DNA of 64,000 nucleotides from Gammaproteobacteria bacterium Milos-ODIII6 (GTDB lineage Bacteria; Pseudomonadota; Gammaproteobacteria; Chromatiales; Chromatiaceae). The translations under genes were made by a program, and so were the position numbers. This document shows, one piece after another, positions 50,882-57,859 of the stretch (its first letter is position 1; the number at the start of each line of letters is the position of its first letter). Below the pieces are notes generated by a model that was not told where the DNA came from, searched no databases, and was given only the letters and a program-made list of their open reading frames with translations. The DNA lies in the NCBI GenBank assembly GCA_029228645.1, contig JAPTHR010000010.1:1-64000 (forward strand), given 5' to 3'.

Positions 50882-51994
50882 CTAGATCCGCGGCCCAAGC
50901 ATCTGGCGCAGTTGCTCGCTGGCCTGCTGGTTGCGACGCCGCTCCTGGGTTTCCGCGGCCCCGGCCAGGAGGCCCTTGTAGGCCAGGTGAGGCAGTAACA
51001 GGCGCAGCGGGAGCTTGAGTGTGTGTCCGCGAAGATAGAGGAGGAAAGCGGCGAGGTCACGACCGGGTCGATGCAGGTCCGGGTGATCCGGCAATAACAC
51101 CTGCCGGAACAGGGCGTCGATCAAGCCCCGTCGGGCGCGCAGCGGGGTTTCAAATTCGAGTACCTCGGCGAGCGCATTGCCGGCCAGGCTCAGCGCGCCG
51201 TGTAAACCAAGTTCCCGGGCGCGTGCGCTCACGCTCGAGGGGAAACCGGGGTCTGCAGAGAGTCCTGCCCGGTACAACAGCCGCAGATCCACCATGTCGC
51301 GATAACCCATCCCGAATTCCTCTTCCAGAAACAGGTGGGCAACCGAATGCAGGAACTGATCCTCCGGGCTGAGCACGTACAAATCGTCCCAGCCCGGTAT
51401 CGCATGCGCTCGCTCCAGCAATGCAGCGCTGTCCACTGGATAACGGCCGATCGGTGGGGTGATGGCGTGGTGCAGATCCAGGTTGGTGCCGCGTTGCAGA
51501 TGCCGCATGGGCGGGATTTCGTGCATCCACTCTTCGTAATAACGCCGGTCGTGTGGCGTCACCTGCTTGCGCGCCCAGCCATCGCTGCCGAGCAGGCGCT
51601 CGACGTCCCTGAGGGCGCCTTGCGGCACCAGGATGTCGATGTCCTGAAAGGTGCGTCCACGTGCAGCCGGATGACCGGTGAAGGCATACGCAGCCCCCTT
51701 CAGCAGGACCACCGGTATCCCTGCCGGGTAGAGGATGCTGTAGAGGCGTTCGATTTCCCAGCAGGCGGACTCGCGCTGTCGTTCGGCGAGCAACCAGGCA
51801 CTCTCCAGATGCCGGACGACCGACTCCGGGAGACGCTCGAGCACATCGGCATCCATTGCCGCCACGCGCAGGCGTCCGAGCAATCCGGCGGATCGGGCGT
51901 GGCGAAGCACTCGATCCCATTGGCGCAGACTCAACTGCGTCAGTTCGGTACCGTCTTCCAGTAACTGTCCGATCGGAATCAATGCGTCGCTCAT
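50882..51994 (-). CDS. NTP_transf_5 nucleotidyltransferase of an HPr-rel-A-type cassette
   Basis: This 370-residue protein belongs to the uncharacterised nucleotidyltransferase family (NTP_transf_5): VVLLKGAAYAFTG, then RTFQDIDILVPQG with the two metal Asp residues, then TNLDLHHAIT. These often occur beside HprK-like kinases and PqqD-like chaperones. The start overlaps the kinase stop by 4 nt (ATGA), so they are one operon. The substrate is unknown; modification of the cassette's exported peptide, or of its export machinery, is inference. Confidence 0.88.
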   Translation of the reverse strand: MSDALIPIGQLLEDGTELTQLSLRQWDRVLRHARSAGLLGRLRVAAMDADVLERLPESVVRHLESAWLLAERQRESACWEIERLYSILYPAGIPVVLLKGAAYAFTGHPAARGRTFQDIDILVPQGALRDVERLLGSDGWARKQVTPHDRRYYEEWMHEIPPMRHLQRGTNLDLHHAITPPIGRYPVDSAALLERAHAIPGWDDLYVLSPEDQFLHSVAHLFLEEEFGMGYRDMVDLRLLYRAGLSADPGFPSSVSARARELGLHGALSLAGNALAEVLEFETPLRARRGLIDALFRQVLLPDHPDLHRPGRDLAAFLLYLRGHTLKLPLRLLLPHLAYKGLLAGAAETQERRRNQQASEQLRQMLGPRI

Positions 51995-52848
51995 ATTTCC
52001 GCCACGGTCCGGTCGAGGGTTCGGATCACGTCGTCCAGATCCGAATAAGCGAGACGGGCAAAGTTTGCCTGTGCCACGATTTCTGAAAGACAGGCAAAGC
52101 CGCGCGCGCCATGAATGTGATAGTTGAAGGCGTTGGAGGCCAGGGTCAGTAGCGCCTGGTCACCCTGCATCGGGCTCAGCCGGGTTGTGGAGCCCGGTGT
52201 GTACTTCGGAAAAATGACCCAGGCGGGTATCGCCATCTCTTGCTGTCGCCGGATACTGTCGAGCGGTGGTGTGACATGTGCCACCGTCCCCTTGGTGGTG
52301 TCCTGCACGATCTCGCCGATCTCGAGATGGGGGGCAAAGTCGCGAATCACGTCGATCGACTGGTTCTTGATGTTGATCGGTCGCGGCACTGGCTGCGTCT
52401 GGAGCGTGACCGGATCGATAACCGCGATCTCGTCCGAGAACAGCCGCCAGCCGCGCGATACCAATGCCGCGCACAAGGTGCTCTTTCCCGCGCCGGGCGT
52501 GCCGGGCAGGATCAGCAGTTTGCCATTACGCTCCACCACCGCCGAATGAATCAGAAGATAGCGGTGCATGTGCACACTGAAACACCAGTTCAGGCCCCAT
52601 TCGAATAATGCGTAGGACTGCGACAGAGGCAGGGGCGTGAATGGGGTGTGACCATCCACGCTGAAGTGCACCTGTGGGCGAACCCAGCGACGCAGATTGC
52701 GCGGGCGCTCGAGGTTCAGGTGGAAATCGCAGAAGTCACCTTTCGCAAGGGGGTGGTCCGCATAGTGCCGGTCGATATTGTCGATCACCTGCGTGATCGG
52801 TGTGTCGACAGACACCGTGAAGGGACCGACCTGCAGACTACGGTGCAT
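51991..52848 (-). CDS. HPr(Ser) kinase-related protein (HprK-rel-A)
   Basis: This 285-residue protein resembles the C-terminal catalytic domain of HPr kinase/phosphorylase: IHSAVVERNGKLLILPG, the P-loop GTPGAGKS (116-123), then LFSDEIAVIDP. The N-terminal 100 residues are particular to this kinase subgroup. The ATG at 52848 follows the PqqD-like stop by 1 nt, so translation is coupled; an earlier in-frame start would overlap that gene by 80 nt. The target is unknown, and there is no PTS gene nearby. Confidence 0.88.
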   Translation of the reverse strand: MHRSLQVGPFTVSVDTPITQVIDNIDRHYADHPLAKGDFCDFHLNLERPRNLRRWVRPQVHFSVDGHTPFTPLPLSQSYALFEWGLNWCFSVHMHRYLLIHSAVVERNGKLLILPGTPGAGKSTLCAALVSRGWRLFSDEIAVIDPVTLQTQPVPRPINIKNQSIDVIRDFAPHLEIGEIVQDTTKGTVAHVTPPLDSIRRQQEMAIPAWVIFPKYTPGSTTRLSPMQGDQALLTLASNAFNYHIHGARGFACLSEIVAQANFARLAYSDLDDVIRTLDRTVAEI

Positions 52849-52849
52849 G

Positions 52850-53170
52850 TCAGGAGGCAATCCGATCGGCGCTATGCCAGCAGCGACTGATGATGGCGTT
52901 GAGGTGAAACTGGCGAACGGCCTGCGCAAGGCGTTGCCGACCTTCCTGATCGGCAGGCAACAAGGATTTTTCCACCAGTGCCGAAAAGAGTTGGCTCTGG
53001 GTCAGAGGGCCCAACTCCAGCAGTTTCAATATCGCTTGACCAAAGGCGTCGAGCGCGAAAGTCTGGCCGTTGCCACTGTGGAAAGCGGCTACGATATTCC
53101 CGTCGCCGGGAAAATGGGTCCAACTCAGGTCAATGTTGCGACCAACGTGCCACAGGGGTTCATGTGACAT
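52850..53170 (-). CDS. PqqD-like peptide chaperone of the HPr-rel-A cassette
   Basis: This 106-residue protein has the PqqD/RRE-type fold pattern: GDGNIVAAFHSGNGQTFALD, then AFGQAILKLLELGPLTQSQL and a helical end. PqqD-like domains bind leader peptides for modifying enzymes. Start 53170 has GAGGGG upstream; ATG 53212 is an alternative. It lies between the exported protein gene and the kinase. Confidence 0.8.
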   Translation of the reverse strand: MSHEPLWHVGRNIDLSWTHFPGDGNIVAAFHSGNGQTFALDAFGQAILKLLELGPLTQSQLFSALVEKSLLPADQEGRQRLAQAVRQFHLNAIISRCWHSADRIAS

Positions 53171-53224
53171 CTTTTCTACCCCTCTCTCAGACGGGTCGGA
53201 TGGTCCAATCATAACGATGGCGGT

Positions 53225-54055
53225 TCAATAACAGGCGAAATCGCCGGGATCGGCGTTGCAGTAATCGTCAAAGCTGGTCGCCTGGCCCTCGGGCACGCAG
53301 CTTTTCGTCGCCCAGTCGTACTCGTAACCGGACGGACAGACGGGTATGCAGTTGCCGCTTCCCGGGTGATAGATGTATTGCACGTCATTGAACTCATTGC
53401 AGCTCAGTTCGGCATTGCCGTTGCCACCGGAAAGAAAACATTCGCCACTCTGGTTCATGCGTGTCATGACCTCGATCAGCTCAGGGACATCGAAGGGGGT
53501 GCCTGCGACAGCCGTGTCCAGTGCACCGAGTAGCTGTCCGACCGAACTGCCGTAGATCGACGGCGCCACGATGGCGTTGAAGATACCGGCGATCCAGTGC
53601 GCCAGCTGCGAGTTGGTATTACCGTTGCCTTCGTCCTCTCTATTCAGGATCGCGAAGATCGCCGTGCTGTTGTCATAGCCCGATGCGCCGAACACGCCAA
53701 CAGAATGACCATTCAGAATCTCGCTGATCGGCGTCGCGCCGGTGTAGGACCAGGCGTTGCAGTCGCCGTTACCGTTACCTTTGGTGTCGGTACAGGTTCC
53801 GGGGCTGAACCCGGGTGGCCAGGCATCCGTGTGATTCTTCCAGTAACCGGGCGTGCAGCCGTGACCGGCGCACTCGTTATCCTGTGGATGTCCGGATACG
53901 TTTCCTGATTGGAGCCCCGAGACCGAGCAGACGGTTCCCCAGACAGACGGGCTGGCGAGCGTCGCCAGCAACGGTGATGCCGCCGCCGCCTTGGATATCC
54001 GACGCCGATCGTTGTCGACGCCGTTTTCTTCAGGCTTCTCTTTCTCTTCTTTCAT
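53225..54055 (-). CDS. Exported Cys-rich protein with GCTPGYWKNH motif; likely substrate of the cassette
   Basis: This 276-residue protein has a charged N-terminus, DRRRISKAAAASPLLATLAS (Tat-like or leader-like), then CSVSGLQSGNVSGHPQDNEC and GCTPGYWKNHTDAWPPGF. A helical middle follows (ISEILNGHSVGVFG; FDVPELIEVMTRMN), and the C-terminus is Cys-rich (CIPVCPSGYEYDWATKSC). The SGNxSG block followed by CTPGYWKNH recurs in secreted bacterial proteins, many beside HprK-rel-A/PqqD genes as far as I recall. It is transcribed first, 54 nt before the PqqD-like gene. Confidence 0.7.
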   Translation of the reverse strand: MKEEKEKPEENGVDNDRRRISKAAAASPLLATLASPSVWGTVCSVSGLQSGNVSGHPQDNECAGHGCTPGYWKNHTDAWPPGFSPGTCTDTKGNGNGDCNAWSYTGATPISEILNGHSVGVFGASGYDNSTAIFAILNREDEGNGNTNSQLAHWIAGIFNAIVAPSIYGSSVGQLLGALDTAVAGTPFDVPELIEVMTRMNQSGECFLSGGNGNAELSCNEFNDVQYIYHPGSGNCIPVCPSGYEYDWATKSCVPEGQATSFDDYCNADPGDFACY

Positions 54056-54246
54056 CCTGGTGCCGAGCTCCGGAACATCGGATCGATTCGCCGACTGGGG
54101 CGAACGACATTCTGTTGTTGGCCATATGGCTCTATTTGGCTAAATATCTTCGGCGCCGATGGATATTTCTTGAACGATGCGAGGTGGAGAGGCATCCGGG
54201 AAGCGGTGAAACGTTCCTAGCTTGCAGGAGTTGATGACAACGCAAC

Positions 54247-54277
54247 AAAAAAGGCCCTTGCTTGCGCAAAGGCCTTT
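54247..54277 (-). terminator. Terminator of the Met-rich repeat gene
   Basis: AAAGGCC and GGCCTTT (54250-54256, 54271-54277) form a stem with a partly paired loop. On the minus strand a T-run follows. It lies 36 nt after the Met-rich repeat protein stop. Confidence 0.75.
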
Positions 54278-54312
54278 CGATTCATGAAGCCGGTCTACTG
54301 ACCGGCGGTGTT

Positions 54313-54993
54313 TTACTGCCCCGGCATTATGCCCGGTCCGTAGGGGCCGTAGCCTGGTTGTCCCTGTCCACGCATCATGCCGCGTCCCATGCCAGGCCCA
54401 TAGCCCTGTTGCTGGCCCATGCCGCTTCCCATCCCGCGTCCCATGCCGGGAGTAAGCCCCTGCTGGCGCATCTGCTCCCAATGCTGCTGGCGCTGCTCTG
54501 GCGTCATGTTGCGTCCCATGCCCGGGGTGAAACCCTTCTGCCGCATCTGCTCCCAACGCTGCTCGCGTTGTTCCGGACCCATGCCCATGCCTCTGCCCAT
54601 GCCAGGTCCATAGCCCTGTTGCTGGCCCATGCCACGTCGCATGCCCGGCATCATGCCTTGCTGTTGCATCTGCTGCATGCGTTGCGCGCGCTCTTCCGGA
54701 GTCATGTTGCGACCCATGCCCGGCCTCATGCCCCGCTGACGCATCTGTTCCATGCGCTGTGCGCGCTGTTCCGGGGTCATGCTGCGGCCCATGCCGGGGG
54801 TCATGCCCATCTGGCGCATCTGTTCCCAACGCTGCTGGCGTTGCTCGGGGGTCATATTGCGCCCCATGCCCATACCGGGTGGCCCGGGTGGTGCCGGCAT
54901 GGCGCCACCGGTGACGCTTTCCTCTGCCTGCACCGGCAGGCTCATTAATCCACAAGTCAGGGTCACTACAGCGATTCGGCTGAAGAGTTTCAT
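54313..54993 (-). CDS. Exported Met/Gln/Gly-rich repeat protein
   Basis: This 226-residue protein has a signal peptide (to about VQA/EES). It is then almost entirely repeats of PGMGRxMTPEQRxQRxEQMR with a GQQQGYGPGMGRGM linker appearing twice. Four to five TPEQR units are visible. Methionine exceeds 15% of residues. The TPEQR(Q)xR motif recalls Spy/CpxP-type periplasmic proteins, while the Met density recalls copper-binding or structural proteins. Function is unknown. It has its own terminator. Confidence 0.75.
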   Translation of the reverse strand: MKLFSRIAVVTLTCGLMSLPVQAEESVTGGAMPAPPGPPGMGMGRNMTPEQRQQRWEQMRQMGMTPGMGRSMTPEQRAQRMEQMRQRGMRPGMGRNMTPEERAQRMQQMQQQGMMPGMRRGMGQQQGYGPGMGRGMGMGPEQREQRWEQMRQKGFTPGMGRNMTPEQRQQHWEQMRQQGLTPGMGRGMGSGMGQQQGYGPGMGRGMMRGQGQPGYGPYGPGIMPGQ

Positions 54994-55116
54994 TCGGTAA
55001 TCCTCGGGTAAGGAAATGGATAATTGACTTCTGCCTGCCGCAACCCGCCTATTCTTCTGGATTGAGCAGGGCCTGAGAGAGAAAGCTTAGCAGGTCTGGT
55101 GCGCGAGACTATCTGG

Positions 55117-55812
55117 CTAGTCCAGTATCCGATCCAACTCGGCGTATGCCTTGCCCAGCCAGACCCTGACCCGTTGGCGCTCCAGCAGACCCAGTGAAGG
55201 CCCCAGTTCGGGATCCTTGTTGTTGGCTGCCGCCCAGAGACTGGCGCCGACGCGGTCGATCTTGCGCATGGTTGGCGCATGCAGCGCGGGCAGGTCCATG
55301 CTGCGTGCGCCGAGGGTTTCCGCCCGGGTCTTCTCCTCGGAATCGTCGAGCAGGGAGAAGTCACTGCCGCGGCCGCGATTACGCACCAGTACGTAGCCCG
55401 GCCCCTCGCCGTGGGTGTCGAGCATCGCGCCGAGCAGGCGCAATGCGTCGGTACTGTCATCCATGACGTGCCAGAGCAGTACCTCGACACCCATTTCCCC
55501 GCTCAGTTCGAGCAGGCCGGTCTCGTCCATCCAGCGATCCAGCGGACGCGCCGCCTGCGCGGCCAGATCGACGATCACATCCTTGTCCGACTCGACCGCC
55601 CGCTCCGCGATGCGGTCGACGTCTTCGGAGCGGTTGATATCCACCGCCTCGCTGTAGTCGGCGTAGTAACGCATCAGCGCGCCATGTGAGAGATCGCCGT
55701 CAAAGGCGGAAAAATCCTGTTCGCGGTCGATGTGGTACTGCGCCAGCAGGCGCGCGAGCACCGACTTGCCAACGCCGCCTTTTTCTCCGCCGACGAAATG
55801 TATCTTGGGCAT
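55117..55812 (-). CDS. ParA/MinD-like P-loop ATPase
   Basis: This 231-residue protein begins MPKIHFVGGEKGGVGKSVLA, a deviant Walker A of the ParA/MinD type. FDGDLSHGALMRYY and VIVDLAAQAARPLDRW are the likely Walker A' and B regions. There is no ParB partner, and the mobilisation/TraL-like subfamily is possible. ATG 55812 was chosen because the motif starts at once; the upstream ATG adds a non-conserved tail. Its role here is unknown. Confidence 0.8.
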   Translation of the reverse strand: MPKIHFVGGEKGGVGKSVLARLLAQYHIDREQDFSAFDGDLSHGALMRYYADYSEAVDINRSEDVDRIAERAVESDKDVIVDLAAQAARPLDRWMDETGLLELSGEMGVEVLLWHVMDDSTDALRLLGAMLDTHGEGPGYVLVRNRGRGSDFSLLDDSEEKTRAETLGARSMDLPALHAPTMRKIDRVGASLWAAANNKDPELGPSLGLLERQRVRVWLGKAYAELDRILD

Positions 55813-56215
55813 CCGGGTATTCCTTGCTTGAACCATGACTCGAGTTGCCGCCTGTGCAGCAGGTTCCATGCCACCGGCTCACCCGGCGATCGGATGGTAT
55901 CTGGGGCAGCAGGCGCCTTGACGGCGGGCGGGATTATGCACCGAAACCGGGCGGGGCATGTCACGCGGGCATCCAAAAGGTGCACGAATCGAATCTATCC
56001 CGAAGACGGAATCAGGGATGCATTTCCCCTTCGTCAGACCTAAGCTGTCGTGAACCGGCGACGCGCCTTTGAGATTGCTCGGTCAACCATCAGAAAGCGA
56101 GGCTGTCCAAGGGGTAAGGGAATTAAAGAATTCTCCATGCCAACCGTTAATCCGGAGTGTCGGCAAACGGCCCTTGGCGCGGTTTTGTCAAGCAAACCAG
56201 ACCCAGCTCATCAGT
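55813..56215. other. Intergenic stretch
   Basis: This is the divergent interval between the ParA-like gene and the LysM/FecR gene. No gene, repeat or confident promoter is seen in these 403 bases. Confidence 0.4.
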
Positions 56216-57853
56216 ATGAAAAAAACAATCATTGGCACCGCTTTTTTGCTCCTGACCCTGAATTTCTTGCCGGCGCAGGCCGCATCCGAGGAATGGGTCT
56301 ATACCGTGATGGACGAGGACAACCTCTGGAATATCAGCGAGCGTTATCTCGATACCCCGGCGCGCTTTGACGCGCTGCGCAAGATAAACCAGGTTCAGCT
56401 CCCCACCCGCATGCGTCCGGGTACCCGGCTGCGTATCCCGATGAAATGGATCCGCAGCAACCCTGTGCCCGCGACCGTGGAAAAGCTGGTCGGGCAGGTG
56501 AGCATCCTGCGCTCGGAGGATGCCGCCGAAGAGGCAGCCCGGCCGGGGACCGCGATCCGGCTTGGTGATCGGGTCTCGACCGCGGCGGACAGCAGCGTCG
56601 CGATCCGGTTTGCGGATCAGACGCTGGTCACGCTGTTCGGCGGCAGCGTTGCGCGCTTCGATCACTTAAGCGCGCATGGCACCACCGGGATGGTGGACTC
56701 CCGTCTCAAGCTGTTGAAGGGACGCATGGATGCACGCGTCACCCCAGCCAGTGGGCCAGGCTCGCGTTTCGAGATTCATACGCCGTCGGCGATCAGCGCG
56801 GTGCGCGGAACCGAGTACCGCGCCGCCTTCGATGGTGACGGGACCGTATCCCGCATCGAGGTCCTGCACGGCAGGGTCGAGGTGAGCGGTGGTCGCAAAA
56901 AGGCATCGGTCGCCGCCGGTTTCGGTACCCGGGTAAAGGACAATCAGCCGCCGTTGCGCCCGCGCAGGCTGCTCGAACCCCCGGCGGTCAATCCGCTGCC
57001 CGAGCGGATCCGCCAGCTCAACTGGCCGGTGATCTGGGTGGCCGACCCCGAGGCAAGCGCCTATCGCGCGGAGATCGCCACCGAGGAGCAGTTCGCCACC
57101 ATCCTCTGGCAACAACGTGGTGAGTACGCACGCGTGGCGCTGCCCGACCTGCCGGACGGTCCTTATTACATGCGTGTGCGCGCCATCGATGAGCTCGGCC
57201 TGGAAGGAAAGAACACCACCCTGGCGCTCAACCTCGATGTGCGACCCGAGGCGCCGATTCCGCTTTCGCCCTCGGAGGGCAAGGTCGTCCGTGGCACTAC
57301 CCCCGAGTTGCAGTGGACCGCCGCCCCCGAAGCGGTTCGCTATCGGCTCGAGATTGCCGGCGACAAGGCATTCGGGAACCTCTTGTTGGATGCGCACGAC
57401 GTCACCGGTACGCGCTACGAGACGACGGCGTTCAGCGAAACCGGCACTTACTACTGGCGCCTGACCAGCATTGCCGCGGATGGCGAGTACGGTCCGGCCG
57501 GGGTGACGCGTTCCTGGGAGATCCGCCCGATACCGGAGAAGGTCGCGCCCGCGATCGAGGCCTCCGACGAGGTCCTGGTCGCCTCCTGGCGCGAGAGCAT
57601 CCCGGGGCAGACCTACCAGGTCCAGTTGGCTTTGGATGCCGAATTCAAGGATATCCAGCTGGATGAGCTTCGCGAAGAGCCCAATATCGCCTTCGAGCAG
57701 GTGGTCGGGCAGGTGCGCTACCTGCGCGTACGGGCCATGGCGCCGGATGGTTACCAGGGACCCTGGGGGACGCCGCAGCGGATCGACCCCCTGCCGGACA
57801 AGAGTGCCTGGCTGATTCCGGGGCTCGGTATTCTCGGCCTGCTGCTGCTGTAG
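56216..57853 (+). CDS. LysM-FecR domain exported protein
   Basis: This 545-residue protein has a signal peptide (1-23), a LysM-like domain (about 25-80: DNLWNISERYLD, RMRPGTRLRIP), a FecR domain (about 85-240: VRGTEYRAAFDGDGTVSRIE) and two or three fibronectin-like beta repeats. It ends in a C-terminal hydrophobic tail (WLIPGLGILGLLLL). This is a common partner of CHASE2-cyclase proteins and was probably derived from periplasmic sensing. It ends 6 nt before the CHASE2 gene, so they form an operon. Confidence 0.88.
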   Translation: MKKTIIGTAFLLLTLNFLPAQAASEEWVYTVMDEDNLWNISERYLDTPARFDALRKINQVQLPTRMRPGTRLRIPMKWIRSNPVPATVEKLVGQVSILRSEDAAEEAARPGTAIRLGDRVSTAADSSVAIRFADQTLVTLFGGSVARFDHLSAHGTTGMVDSRLKLLKGRMDARVTPASGPGSRFEIHTPSAISAVRGTEYRAAFDGDGTVSRIEVLHGRVEVSGGRKKASVAAGFGTRVKDNQPPLRPRRLLEPPAVNPLPERIRQLNWPVIWVADPEASAYRAEIATEEQFATILWQQRGEYARVALPDLPDGPYYMRVRAIDELGLEGKNTTLALNLDVRPEAPIPLSPSEGKVVRGTTPELQWTAAPEAVRYRLEIAGDKAFGNLLLDAHDVTGTRYETTAFSETGTYYWRLTSIAADGEYGPAGVTRSWEIRPIPEKVAPAIEASDEVLVASWRESIPGQTYQVQLALDAEFKDIQLDELREEPNIAFEQVVGQVRYLRVRAMAPDGYQGPWGTPQRIDPLPDKSAWLIPGLGILGLLLL

Positions 57854-57859
57854 CCAGGC

